64,000 nt of DNA. Origin: Clusia tigrina. Its lineage: Eukaryota > Arthropoda > Insecta > Diptera > Clusiidae. Every line of letters begins with the position of its first letter. Within the stretch, counting starts at the first letter, position 1. The stretch lies in contig OV050030.1 in assembly GCA_920105625.2 (NCBI GenBank), positions 140,706,291 through 140,770,290 of the forward strand, written 5' to 3'. Under the pieces are notes generated by a model. It searched no databases and was not told where the DNA came from. It worked only from the letters and a program-made list of their open reading frames with translations. This document shows positions 10,167-20,689 of this stretch, one piece after another. Made by a program: the position numbers and the translations under genes.

Positions 10167-10537
10167 CAGTAGGGGGACCACTTCTTGCACCAGCCGTCTC
10201 GGAGGAGACCACTCCTTTTCTTTCTATTCTTAATCGATGGCGTAGGCTTCAAGATCTCTCCCAACAATTCTCAGTACGCTGGGACCAGAGTATCTGCTGG
10301 AGTGCCAGCGCAGGACAAAGTGGAAGACCATCCAAGAAAATGCAGCTAACGGAGACCTGGTGGTACTACAGGATGACCACGTTCCACCTAACGAATAGCG
10401 ATTGGGAAGGATCACTGAGGTTCACCCGGACTCAGACGGCAGAGTGCGAGTCGCGAAAGTGCGGACAGCACGCGGAACCGTTACGAGGCCCGTCACCAAG
10501 ATGGTTCTACTCCCTCGAGCGGGAGTGCAGGCTGAGT
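10167..10537 (+). pseudogene. BEL1 integrase C-terminal DUF5641 domain
   Basis: In the shifted frame the text runs LLAPAVSEETTPFLSILNRWRRLQ, then KWKTIQENAANGDLVVLQDD, RLGRITEVHPDSDGRVRVA and TRPVTKMVLLPRAG, the beta-rich DUF5641 domain that ends Pao polyproteins. A TAG replaces the tryptophan codon before RLGRI (about 10395). The domain is thought to bind nucleic acid or help target-site choice. It ends at a TGA near 10537. Confidence 0.85.
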
Positions 10538-10921
10538 AATCCCGGCATCCGGTCTTTTGGCCGTTTCCGTAGCTAGTCCCATTCTTTGTAGCCTCTAGTT
10601 TGTAGCCTTTCCTTTTTGTATATATACCTCGGTGCTTCCATGGAATCCTTAGTCTTCCTCGTAAAACGGTAGCAGTAGATCTCGCCTGGCTATGCCACGG
10701 GATAAAGTTGTAGTACTCTACGTAGTCTTGACGCCGTTATTTCTCCTACTATTAGCATCCTAACTTTTATTATTAGCCTTCTCGTAAGCCCAGGACTAAT
10801 TATAAAATTTGATTATCCACAGACCTTCCCATCGTGCCGAGCTGACTGGCGTGGACGACGCTATATCGGGCCGTGCCTTACTTGTGCTCCGAGGGTACAG
10901 TTGGTGTTCCCAGCCGCCGTG
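10538..10921 (+). other. BEL1 spacer between pol and 3' ORF
   Basis: About 380 bases without a convincing ORF. TATATATACC at about 10618 is TATA-like. AT-rich in the middle, turning strongly GC-rich from 10830. It could hold signals for a subgenomic message of the downstream ORF; nothing proves this. Confidence 0.4.
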
Positions 10922-11557
10922 ATGCTACAGGGGTCTGCAACATACCACAATCTGGGGGCAGCGGCGCCGTCTCGCGCCCACGATGTCACGACAGCATCCA
11001 GCACAACAGCGGCAGTTGCGCCATCGCGCACCCGAGCCCGGTCTGCACCACCTGCAGCGCGTTCGCTATCGCCGGGGCCGATGAGCGTCCGCCGCCGTCC
11101 CAATCAGGGGTCCACGCCAGGGAGCGTCCGCACCACCGTTGCGCCACGTGCTTCACGTCCAATGTCCCACGCCCCAGTGGTGGCTGCGACATCCCGCGCC
11201 CCAGTGGTGGTTGCGATGCCCCGCGCCCCAGTGGTGGCTGCGACAGCCCGCGCCGCAGTGGAGGCTGCGCCATCTCGCGCCCCAATGGTAGCTGCGCCAT
11301 CTCAATCAACATCCGAAGCAACGGCAGTCTCGCACCCAGAAGCGGCTCCACAACGCCCGTGCGAGATGTGTAAGCGCTGGGGGCACACCATCGCAGTATG
11401 CAGGGCGTTCCTGCAGCTATGATCGCGGCGCAGGAGAGAGGCGGTCGCGAGCCGGAAACTTTGTATCGTGTGCCTGGGGGTGAAACACTACACCCACAGC
11501 TGCAAACAGCCGGGGTGCTCCCGGTGCCACCGGCGACACCACCACCTCCTACACTAA
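10922..11557 (+). pseudogene. BEL1 3' ORF: second nucleocapsid-like zinc-knuckle protein
   Basis: An ATG at 10922 opens an Ala/Pro/Arg-rich frame containing a near-tandem peptide of the RAPVVAA type (about 11170-11290), then CEMCKRWGHTIAVC (C-x2-C-x4-H-x4-C). A single TGA at 11420 follows FLQL; in the same frame beyond it lie CIVCLGVKHYTHSC, a second CCHC knuckle, and GCSRCHRRHHHLLH, ending at TAA 11555. This order, two knuckles then a Cys/His tail ending in HLLH, mirrors the C-terminus of the element's own Gag (about 5308-5510), but the sequences differ. A Gag-like protein after pol is not standard for BEL/Pao. It could be an acquired extra gene or a fragment of a second element. Confidence 0.75.
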
Positions 11558-11615
11558 GGGGTGCATCAGGATGGGAGCCGGCGGGAATAGGTCGTCATCT
11601 CTCTTGCAATACTGT

Positions 11616-11628
11616 AAAGGGGGCGGCA
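11616..11628 (+). other. BEL1 polypurine tract
   Basis: AAAGGGGGCGGCA abuts the TG of the 3' LTR. It would prime plus-strand DNA synthesis. Confidence 0.8.
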
Positions 11629-12096
11629 TGTTCGCGCCGGAGCCCTCCTGACGATGGCTGCTGCCTGCTCACAGTCACCATGAGACTCTGAGCGGGACTC
11701 AGTGCGGAGAGAATTCCCCTCATTGGGTCCCGCCAAAGTCGTGCGGCAGGCCGTAGCCATCTTTCTTTTTGCCAGGCGAAAGTGCCGACTCAGGCAGAGG
11801 AGGAGAGTCAGTTGGCCACACGGCGTGACGACGAGCAGTTCATCTTTAATTCGCAATCATTTAATCATTTAAGAAAAGTATTAATTTCAAGTAGAAGAAA
11901 AGTATTAATTTCAAGTAGAAGAAAAGTATTAATGTTAAGTTGAAGAAAAGAATTATAATTGACAATAAAAATATAGTGTTAGTTTAAAAACGCGTGTTAT
12001 TTCCCAGAATATAAGAATATAAATTCTGTTCATGCGGCCAACACAACTTCACAGCAAAAAGGATGGAATCAAAAAATTACTTGGCTCTTCACAACA
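11629..12096 (+). repeat. BEL1 3' LTR
   Basis: TGTTCGCGCCGGAGCC to CACAACA, 468 bp against 512 bp for the 5' LTR. It contains a private tandem triplication of about 24 bp (AAGAAAAGTATTAATTTCA, about 11871-11945) that the 5' LTR lacks. The differences suggest a long time since insertion. Confidence 0.9.
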
Positions 12097-12768
12097 GGTT
12101 GGAATGTCACGGAAATTTACTTATTTTCATGCATACTCGCTAATACACCGATCCATGTATGGTGGTAACAGCTGACTTATGAAAGTAAAAGTGTAGTTAA
12201 AGCGTGGTAAGTGTTTAGGATTTAAATCGTATCTGGTCAAGACTGGAACTCAGAACCAAAACATAGTTGGCGTAGCCGGGCACAGGACCATCCCAGGATC
12301 AACTCGGTACTGGCAATCATAAACCGTCAGTATGATAGGATGCTGTCTTCTATAGATTTTTCTTCTAGGGGCGTTGTGTGAGTTGGTCGTTAAGGAAATT
12401 TTGATATATTTATATGTAATTAAACATAATTAGCTTAGGGTATTTGGAAAAAATAAATGTTCTCATCAAGAGTAGCATACAACACGGTTTGTTGCATCAT
12501 AGTTCGCGCAATTAATTTTTCTCATTAGATAAAAACTGAGACGTGTTCTAAACGGTGTCAATTGTTTATATATTGATGCTTGTAATCCTGTAATCGTTTT
12601 TCGTATAAATTTTGAAAATATTATTCTTTTATGTGCGTAAAAGAAATTCAAAAATGTCCAGCACTATTTTGATGTCAAGAAAAGCGGGATAATAATTTCG
12701 CGGAATTGGTTGCTTTATTCAGCACCGATTCATAGTAGAGCGCTGACAAAACGAATGGAAATACAATA
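12097..12768. other. Intergenic stretch, no supported gene
   Basis: Moderately AT-rich, with no motif, repeat end or long frame that I can support on either strand. Confidence 0.5.
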
Positions 12769-13215
12769 CGAGGTCTGTTCAAAAAGTATCGCGATTTTTG
12801 ATTTTTCACGAGCTTCGGATGTTCGATTTTCTATCTTTTTGTGGCGTTATGTTGGTACTCATGTCCCTCACTTATGTTGATAATCTCGGCCATTTTGACA
12901 GCTATTGTGCGTGGACGTGTTTTAGCTTGTCTTTGATTTTTGTCAATCTCCTCAATCGTGGCGTAGCGTCGTCCTTTCATGGGCCTTTTCAGTTTCGGGA
13001 ACAAGAAAAAGCCACAGGGGGCCAGGTCTGGGGAATACGGTGACTGCGGCATTATTACAGTGTTGTTTTTGGCCAAAAATTCGCGCACAAGTAATGATGT
13101 GTGAGCAGGGGCATTATCATGATGCAAAAGCCAATTTCAGTTCTTTCACAAATCCGGGCGTTTCTGGGGGATTGCTTCTCGCAAATTGCGCATTACTTCA
13201 AGATAAAATTAACGT
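12769..13215 (-). mobile_element. Second mariner family (M2), 3'-end fragment
   Basis: The minus strand from 13127 reads MHHDNAPAHTSLLVREFL (second catalytic aspartate) and PYSPDLAPCGFFLFPKLKRP (third), ending near the terminal repeat CGAGGTCTGTTCAAAAAGTA at 12769, which follows a TA. This differs from the mariner at 514 in both protein and ends and resembles irritans-type mariners. The 5' half is missing: homology to the copy at 16430 stops near 13210, where gypsy-like sequence begins. A frameshift around 12930 loses the last part of the reading frame. Confidence 0.85.
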
Positions 13216-13690
13216 TGCTTTTGTATCGTATGAAGGTACAACAAAAACATTATTATTAAAGTGACAGAAAATAAAATGCTAATAAATGAAATAAATGAAG
13301 GAGAAATATCAGTAAATTCTCTTTGATCACACGGCAACAAAAAGCACGTGCTCAACAATTTAAATCATGTTCTGGTTGTGGACACACACATATACATGGA
13401 AAGTGTAAGTTCAGAAATGTAGTCTGCAACAAGCATGGTAAAAAGGGCATATAATACGAAAATAAATGTTCAAACACAATAGCAGATGCCCAGCTCAAAA
13501 ATCAAAACATCGATACTGTAGAAACAATATAGAGTCTCCCCCAGCTCTTGGTACGATAAAAGATTTCATAGCAAATATTTATTTAAAGGCAAATGCAAAA
13601 CCAAAATTTTACACAAGTCGACAAATACCATTTTCGCAAATGCCCAAATTCAAAAAGGAAAGGTTTTTGTTTCCCCTGGGTATACTGACG
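13216..13690 (+). pseudogene. LTR-retrotransposon gag-pol fragment
   Basis: The short frames carry CSGCGHTHIHGKC then CNKHGKKGI (about 13368-13450), a degenerate pair of zinc knuckles in which one Cys has become His. Further on is KPKFYTSRQIPFSQMPKFKKE (about 13590-13660), resembling the segment just before the RT of gypsy-group elements, where a P-F-motif precedes the first RT block. Stops and shifts separate the two. It ends against the LINE that follows. The group is probable, the family unknown. Confidence 0.6.
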
Positions 13691-14850
13691 AGGCAAGAGA
13701 CCGATAGAGCCAAGAGAGAGATAAGAGCATCCGTAAGAACCTCCAGAGACCTATAAATTTCGGCACATGTGCTTGTGCTTGTGGGGTTCTGAGGTAGTAG
13801 TGTAGCTACGGTCACCTTGTAGAGGTCCCAATTTGCCTTTCAGACATTTCTAAAACCTGCAAGGCTAGGTAGACTATCTAAAAGATCAAACTGGATTAAC
13901 ATGTGATCCGAAACGGAGTGTTCCTCTAGAACTCTCCAATTTGAAATCAGATCAAAAATTGATTCCGAGGGAACGGTTATGTCAAAGACTTCCTGCCAGT
14001 TAGCTGTAATGAAGATGGGTTCTGACCCCTTATTACAAATAAAAAGGTTAGTCGTTATAATATATTCATATAATGGCTCTTCGCGTGCATTGACATCCGT
14101 GTTTCCCCAAATGCCGTGGTGCGCATCGCATCCAATGGTTACAGGCACCCGTTGAACCTTTGATTCCACAACAAGCTTCTGTAGGTTGGTTTCCGGAAGG
14201 TTTTTATGGTCATGCGCCATAGAGACGGTCTCTTGGTAGTTTCCAGGCAGATGGCCCTCAAATCCTTGTTGCTGTAATTGGGGAGAATAAATGAGCTAAC
14301 ATTATTCCTAATGAGGATACAAGACCTGGGTCTTCCTTCACTTACGGTCTACAGCAATCTGTAATTATTTATCCCGAGGCCACAGACCAAGTACCCGCAG
14401 GGTTCTTTGATCAGGACAACTTCTACTCCGCCTGTTGCAAGACGGAGCTGAAGGCTGGCAGTCGCAGCCTTCGAGTTATGGAGGTTAATCTGCACTATTC
14501 GTAACATCTCTGCTAATTGTAGCGTTGGTCACCTCTACCACCATGACATCAGCCTCAGGCTCCTCCGAGTCGGATTCCAGAAGGACTTCCTCCTCACTGA
14601 GCGTGGTTGTCCCTAGGAGACTCACCAATCCCCCCCACTGTTGACACAGAGTCACTGCGTTTTGGGTGCATGGAGTAGTCCTCAGCATCAGTAGGATCAG
14701 AAGTTACCCTTAGAGGATGATCCATATCCGACGGTTGCCCGTCCTTCTTGTACGACCCAATTGGATTCTGCCAGAGTCGCCAGAGATTCGGCGTTCACCA
14801 CAAGGGTTACTGTCCTGTACAGTGAGCACCTGGATTAGGGAAGAAAATGG
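13691..14850 (-). pseudogene. R1/LOA-like LINE fragment with endonuclease (LINE A)
   Basis: Minus strand. An acidic ORF1-like tail lies at 14688-14485 (LLESDSEEPEADVMVVEV). LQINLHNSKAATASLQLRL (about 14480-14420) is the usual opening of the apurinic-type endonuclease of these LINEs, followed by GRPRSCILIRNN and, from 14220, MAHDHKNLPE, TIGCDAHHGIWGNTDVNARE (metal-binding Asp and His) and DITVPSES with a final SVSDHMLIQF (catalytic SDH). NWDLYKVTVATLLPQNPT follows at about 13835. The endonuclease nicks target DNA to prime reverse transcription. Stops at about 14340 and frameshifts near 14230 kill it; RT is absent. Confidence 0.85.
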
Positions 14851-15714
14851 TTACATTGCTCTTTTTTTGTTTTTGTTTGTATAAAGAATTGAGCGAATAA
14901 GAAAGCTTAGGCCAGTTTAAGTTGTCTAAACGAATAAAATTATTGCATATTCTGAAAATTTAGAAATAAATTACCATTTTATTTATAGGTATTTAAAAGT
15001 TTTTTATAAAAATATTTGTCTGCAAAAAGTTTAACAAAATTATATTTTTTTAAATTGCCTTTTTATTGAATTCTCTATTAATTTTCGCTGTCAAGGTGTA
15101 CGAACATTATGTTATTAGCCGCCGATGACTCGTTTAAGTCCAATGTAGACCCTTTTTCAGACAATAGAAATATTTTTCTTTTATATTTGTTAAAAATTTT
15201 TAAAACAAAATTTTTAATAACATTTACTTCATTAATTTCCATTTTGATTAATAAATTGATATTAAAAAATATAAATAACGAGATTCCAAAAAATACATCT
15301 ACAATATTTTCAAACTACATACAACATTTTTTTTGTGCTTCATCGCAATATTCGGTGTAAATGTTAATTTCCGAATACTTTCTATACTTTGTGACGTTAT
15401 TGATCACCGAACACAAACACTGCAGTATTGATGCTTACCGAATAGAAACATGCAGTGTACGCTCTGAGAAGAGAGAACAATGTTTTATTCGAATAAGTAC
15501 GCTTTTCTTCTAGTGTCTATTCGATTACTTGTTTATATTCATCGACTACAGGGTATCAGCACAGTATGTACAGCAGTGCAATTAGCAAATATAATATATT
15601 CATGCAGTGGTTTAGTATAGAGCTCTTGTATACTGCTACCAATTTGTATTTATATATCATCATTACAAGCGCAGAAAGGTTAATTTTCTTAAATTGAGGT
15701 CTCCAAAGTTTATT
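14851..15714. other. AT-rich stretch, no supported gene
   Basis: Very AT-rich with runs of A and T. An open frame at 15109-15357 is leucine/isoleucine/phenylalanine-rich because of base composition only. No element ends were recognised. Confidence 0.5.
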
Positions 15715-15895
15715 ATCGACCCTACGTACTAATATAAAATTTCTAACAAAAATATTGAGAGTGGCTGTAAAAATAACCGCAAATTTTTTGTGTGGTCTTT
15801 AATGTTAGTACTCGAAACCTTTGTGTGAAATGTTGTTGAGAAATCTTTATTCGGGACCTAGTAATGATTTTTTGTTTATTGTAGGCGTGGCAATA
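15715..15895 (-). repeat. Dispersed repeat R, copy 1
   Basis: The reverse complement aligns to 33763-33935 and 58925-59142: shared landmarks are CCACGCC, TTACTAGGT, GTACTA(A/T)CATTAAA, CCACACAAAA and TTAGTACGT. No coding. Possibly a short nonautonomous element or LTR part. Confidence 0.7.
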
Positions 15896-16140
15896 GTATT
15901 CTCCCCATATTTTGCAAAAAAAAAAATTAATATTAGTACATGTATATGTAACATGTACAGTTTTTATTCCAATATCATCAATACGAGCATAGGTAAGCTA
16001 ATTTTAATTTTAGACCCGAAAATTCCTTATATGAAAACTGTGCGTGTCTTTTCTCTGATCAACCTCATATCTTGCAGTTAGCTATATAATGGCGTCCGCG
16101 TGAAAATTAATATATGTAGCCAACTTTTTCCATAGTGTTT

Positions 16141-16427
16141 ACCGACATCTACAGAGCAACTTCATAAGCACTGGAGAACCTACCTACTGGGCGAGTGATA
16201 CGAGAAAAGGACCTGATCTAATAGAATTCTTCATGAGAAAACGCATTAGGCACGAACATCTGATTATTCAGTCAAACTTCGAACACTCATCTGACCATCC
16301 CGTTGTATTGTCATATTAAAACAATCTCCTAATATTTAATAGACCAATAAATATTTATAATAAACGGACGGATTGGAACCTTTTTCGCACAATGTTGGAA
16401 CAAAGACTTGAGATAAACATCTAATTG
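16141..16427 (+). pseudogene. jockey-type LINE endonuclease fragment
   Basis: The frame reads FISTGEPTYWASDTRKGPDLIEFFM then a SSDHPVVLSY motif (about 16290-16318). In jockey-clade LINEs this is the end of the endonuclease, with the STG-P-T-YW segment and the catalytic SDH. It stops at TAA after LSY, then a further stretch (NKRTDWNLFRTML) follows in frame. It is cut on the right by the mariner at 16430. A related fragment lies at 33941. Confidence 0.8.
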
Positions 16428-16429
16428 TA

Positions 16430-17325
16430 CGTGGTCTGTTCAAAAAGTATCTCGAATTTTGAATTTGCGCGGGCTACGGATGTTAGATTTTCCAAATTTT
16501 TGTGGCGTTATGTTGGTACTCATGACCCTCACTTCTGTTGAAAATCTTGGCCATTTTGAATGTCCAGTCAATTTTTGACAGCTATTGTGCGTGGACGTCT
16601 GTTCACTTGTCTTCGATTTTTGTCTATCTCCTCAATCGTGGCGTAGCGTCGTCCTTTCATGGGCCTTTTCAGTTTCGGGAACAAGAAAAAGTCACAGGGT
16701 GCCAGGTCTGGGGAATACAGTGGCTGCGGCATTTTTAAAGTGCCAAATTTCGCGCACAAGTAATGATGTGTGAGCAGGGGCATTATCATGATGTAAAAGC
16801 AATTTTTTGTTGTTCCACAAATCCGGGCATTTCTGGCGGATTGCTTCTCACAAATTGCACATTACTTAAAGATAAAATTCCTTATTGACCGTTCTACCCT
16901 GCGGCAAGAATTCATAATGCAACACACCCCTGTAATCAAAGAAAACTGTCATCAAAACCTTCACATTTGACCGAACTTGGCGTGCTTTTTTCGGTCTTGG
17001 CCATGCGGCAGCTTCCATTGGGATGATTGAGCTTGGGTTTCTACGTCATAACCATAGACCCAACAGTCAACAATCGGAATACTTCCGCGCACTTTGTTGT
17101 TTATCACACAAAATTTTATACAAATTTTTTGATCCATTTTTTGGGATAGACAAAAATCGAAGACAAGCTAAAACACGTCCACGCACAATAGCTATGAAAA
17201 ACTGACTGAACATTCAAAATTGCTGAGATTGTCAACATAAGAGAGGGATATAAGTACCAACATAACGCCACAAAAATATCGAAAATCGAACATCAGTAGC
17301 CCGCGAAAATTCAAAATATTTATAT
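16430..17325 (-). mobile_element. Second mariner family (M2), fold-back copy
   Basis: The left arm, read on the minus strand, starts CGTGGTCTGTTCAAAAAGTA after a TA (16428-16429) and runs inward through HHDN-like text, PYSPDLAPCDFFLFPKLKRP and, near 17050-16880, VYGYDVETQAQSSQWK, FFDYRGV and LPQGRTVN. At about 17148 the sequence flips: 17148-17320 is an inverted copy of roughly 16440-16640, the element's own 3' end. It therefore carries two 3' ends facing outward and no 5' end. The tip of the right arm beyond about 17325 is lost. Transposase frames are interrupted. Confidence 0.82.
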
Positions 17326-17330
17326 AAATA

Positions 17331-17679
17331 ATTTCTATTAGCATTCAGAATTGGAGCATCTAGTTAAGTATAATTTTTATGCTTATGCAATTGAAATTAT
17401 TTTGTTTTCTCTTCGCCATTACACTGCAGTTGCCATTCTATTTTAATTATACACGGAGTTATGTTTGTTTATTATTAGATAAAATGCGTAGAAAAAACTG
17501 GGTAGTCATATGAGATTATCGTTTTATTTAAAGTTATAAATGAAGTGGCATTCTATGAAATTAGCAAGTGAATTTAAGGGAATATTAAAGGAACAATATC
17601 ATCTGTAGAATCTGTGTGCATGGAAATTAAGGGTACGTAATTAGTAACAAGAGCAAGTAAAATGGGTCTACGGGTTGCT
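17331..17679. other. AT-rich stretch, no supported gene
   Basis: No motif seen. The nearest coding evidence starts at about 17680 with a gag-like segment. Confidence 0.5.
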
Positions 17680-18890
17680 CATGTCGTAGAACTTTGTGCG
17701 TCAGTTCTCTGGGGTCGAGTTGTATGACCAGAGAACTGAGACCAGGCGCTTTAAAAAAGGTTCTGAGCTAGCACAGCCGAGTCTCACAACCGCAGACGGG
17801 GAACACATAATAAATTGCATTAGGCAAAGGACCATAGGTGATGACTTTGATTTACTAGAACAGCTCAGTAAGCACCAAGTCGGACATGCAATCTTAGTCA
17901 CAACATATATGAAACATAAATCTTATTACACGCTCATTAGTGAGATCCAAGAGACTACAAAGAAACCGGCTTAGGACCTGAGAGCTTTGGGACGACGGCA
18001 CAGATCTTTGGGGAGGTTACTGAATTGGAAGCCAACAAGCAGCTTCCAGGAGAGATTGCAGCATGCAAACCTAAAGTAGGAACGGGCTATGATTTCTACA
18101 TTCAAGGCAAGCCTAATAAATAAGGGCTTAGCGAATTACGTACTTAATCTAACGTAGAAAAGTATAGCAGAGATAGTCGGTTAGCGGTATCTTCCGCTGA
18201 AGCACCAATCCAACAGCGAGCGGACACAGATGGAATCTGCTGTATTAACATGCCTGCAGATGTAGGTACAATAACGGAACATACGAGAAATCGGTAGATT
18301 TGTGAGCGATTTTCCACAACAAAAGTACCAAGAATTCCCTGTCGAAAGATTCCAAAAAAGAAAACACATTGTCATTCTTCCGTACGCCAGGTCATATGAG
18401 AGATCATTATTTTATATACAGAAACACACCCTTTTGTATGGAATACAAAATATTTGGTAATGGGGCAAGTCGACAGTGCATAGGGGGCACAGTATATAGC
18501 CAAAGTATGAGACAACAACACGGCGCCTGGATCCGCCCAGGAAAGACGTCGGGAATAACTTCAGCAGACTAGAAATGATTCCAGGGAAGGAATTAGCTAA
18601 GGAAAGAATTCCTTCAGCATTGGGGGTAGTCAACAGTATCCAAATTCGAATTCCTAAAGTGAACAAGGATGATCAACACCATACAGACGTTGAAATGATT
18701 CTCATGTGGGAGTACAGGCAAAAATGATCGCAACAAATGGGGCAGGGAAATTTGCAGCGGCCTAGTCGAGGCCAATAAACTTGAAATACGGGAAGGAAAA
18801 AGTAAATAGAATACTGAAGTAGCGAAAGTAATGATCAAGTGATATAGGGGCGATGACCCAAGAGAAGGAGGAGCATGAGGCACTCCGAGG
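17680..18890 (+). pseudogene. Gypsy-group element G, copy 1: gag remnant
   Basis: Fragments match element G copy 2 at 27498-28200: the run YYTLISEIQE (about 17925-17955) corresponds to SYDTLIREIHE there, and 'GACCTGAGAGCTTTGGGACG' (about 17975) to the LRAWGRR segment. Farther right, GGGGTAGTCAACAGTATCCAAATT (18623-18646 region) pairs with 28170-28190. The chain is Gag-like and frameshifted throughout. A gag gives the particle shell; this copy is dead. The assignment to gypsy-group rests on copy 2, which leads into clear pol. Confidence 0.6.
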
Positions 18891-19600
18891 TGTACTGTAG
18901 ATCGCCTCTGCGTGGTGCATCGGGGGTAACGTTAAATTATCTATATTCTCCAGATGATTCTCCCGCTATGGGCTGGTGGTTACGCTTTCGTGACCTAGTT
19001 GTCTTCTGATACCGTACCACCGGGGTGAAACTCGTGTACGAACAAATCCTTTCATCAGGCCCTTTAATGAGATCGTGAAGCACGGCCTGCCGTGAGATAT
19101 CATTCCCACTGGCAACAGTGATGGCACATTCTCACCAGCAAAATGGAACTTGGTGGAGGAACTGCCTCTTCTAAAGGGCTGCATGGAAAGCATGGTAATC
19201 AGTGCCAGCCCATCACCCTGCTGCCGTGACGCTGGATGATAACAGGGCCACGTCAGGCTAATTTTGTCCTCAGATCAACGTTTAGTGGATCTATACAAGC
19301 TAACAATTCACAAAGTGGGAGAAATCTGCTGGGTTCCAAGCTTCAGGCTGTCCCCGTCAACGAAAAACCACTGCGACCGAGATCTATCGCTTGGGTTCTT
19401 TCGGAACCTTTTATGTCAGATCAGATCTGGTGGATCCTGAAGATAAGCAACTTTGATCTCCCCGTTTTCGACTGGAAAGTCGCCAAAATAAGTAACCGAA
19501 AGGCGACAGCCGTGAGCAATCACCAACTCTTCTAGAGACCCGTAACTGAGTGATCAACTGTGGTTTCGGTTCGATCTCTCTCTGGGTGTACAAGAGTGAC
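18891..19600. other. Region before LINE U, no firm gene
   Basis: Contains a frame of about 100 codons from 19236 that I do not recognise. This may be the 5' untranslated region or a divergent ORF1 start of LINE U, which begins in recognisable form at about 19650. Confidence 0.35.
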
Positions 19601-19653
19601 AGGCAAACCGTAAGGCATCAACCTCAGGGAGATGCTGATGCTAAACCGGTCTC

Positions 19654-19897
19654 CATGAGTACCGACGAGGTCAGCGTTACCTCTGACGATGGAGATACAG
19701 TTGCCCCGACAGATAGAAGTTCAATCTCCTACGATGGCGGAGATAGTGACCTATCCAATTCAGAGTTGTTTAGGGATTTCTTCGATCAGCAGGACCCTAT
19801 GATTGATGGTGGCGCAGTCTCACCCATGTCTAATGAGGATAGTGCTAGCGCCACCGTAGTCGCCAATTCACAAAATGCTGAAGGTTATACAAATTAA
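19654..19897 (+). pseudogene. LINE U copy A, ORF1-like acidic segment
   Basis: MSTDEVSVTSDDGDTVAPTD and later GGAVSPMSNEDSASATVVAN, ending in TAA at 19895. It is rich in Asp, Ser and Glu, like the acidic segment in LINE A. It is repeated at 24993-25146 with a few changes. In this LINE group such a segment comes just before the endonuclease. The exact role is unknown. Confidence 0.55.
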
Positions 19898-19959
19898 CTT
19901 TCAGCATTCCGCAACTGCTTGGGCAGCGCTTCTCCTCCATCTGGCCCATACTAGTACGA

Positions 19960-20440
19960 AAATCTGGATCTACAATCAGTACCGGTATTCGTAAAAGTTC
20001 AACGAAAACCTAGATCTCGCATATTTATTAAGAACAGCATTAATGGCATCTTACTTCAGAGTTACAGTGATAGGGACAGCGTAGCCATGACTATTGAAAT
20101 CAGCGTAGCCATGACTATTGAAGGGCCATGGTCCTCTGGCTTGTCTCCTGCTACATGGAGCACGACTGCGGAGACACACCAGCACAGGATTCACTCAAGC
20201 ATCTGGTGTCGGATGCGACACGCAGTAACATTGCTGTCATAATATGTATGGATGCCGACGCTTATCATGAACTATAAGGGAGCTCAGACACCAACAAGCG
20301 GGGTAAGTCTCTTTTTTCTTTCGTACTCGATAATAATCTCGTTATTGCTTTTTACCGAGGAGATGAACCGACCTTCGTGATTCCTAACAGACGGGAAGTT
20401 CTCGACATTGCCCTAGTCGGTGAACAATTCTAGACCCCTC
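19960..20440 (+). pseudogene. LINE U copy A, endonuclease domain
   Basis: Shifting frames give RKPRSRIFIKNSINGILLQSY, SDRDSVAMTIE, then MDADAYHELWGSSDTNKRG-like text (20240-20300), SFVLDNNLV and GDEPTFVIPNRREVLDIALV (20360-20420). This is the R1/LOA endonuclease with its metal and nick-site region. A 23-base duplication (AGCGTAGCCATGACTATTGA at 20080 and 20103) is specific to this copy. At least three shifts; not functional. Confidence 0.75.
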
Positions 20441-20689
20441 ATTGCAAACTGGTCCGTCTCTAAGGAGTGTACCTTTTTGGACTATAGCTACCTAACTTTC
20501 GAAATTGACGTAACAGTTACCACTGACATTAGATCAGCTAAACCAACCAATAGAAAGCGGACATTCTGGTCCTTATAAGAGTCCACCCTGAGAGAACCTG
20601 CTTGACGTTGACTAAGCGGCCGACATAATCACAGCAGCCCTCCCAGAGGCGATGAAAGCATCTTGCTTCCCCCATTCCTCGAGGTAAAC

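Larger units (their letters stand above)
2514..12096 (+). mobile_element. BEL/Pao LTR retrotransposon (BEL1), with two nested solo LTRs
   Basis: Two related LTRs (2514-3025 and 11629-12096) bracket a primer-binding site, gag, protease, reverse transcriptase, RNase H, integrase and a C-terminal DUF5641 region, in the order typical of BEL/Pao. A polypurine tract precedes the 3' LTR. About 970 bp are later solo-LTR insertions, so the original was about 8.6 kb. The LTRs differ clearly in sequence and length, so the insertion is old. Coding is broken by several frameshifts, in-frame stops and the two insertions. No matching 4-5 bp target duplication is visible at the outer ends (AATGC versus GGTTG). 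Confidence 0.93.

Noticed and set aside
11566..11856. Minus-strand 96-codon frame in the BEL1 3' LTR
   Set aside because: Reads the LTR backwards and is shared with the 5' LTR; no motif.
2509..12101. A 5-bp target duplication around BEL1
   Set aside because: AATGC on the left and GGTTG on the right do not match; an AATGT six bases further right is not convincing.
15109..15360. 83-codon membrane-like frame
   Set aside because: High Leu/Ile/Phe content follows from AT richness; no start context or partner.
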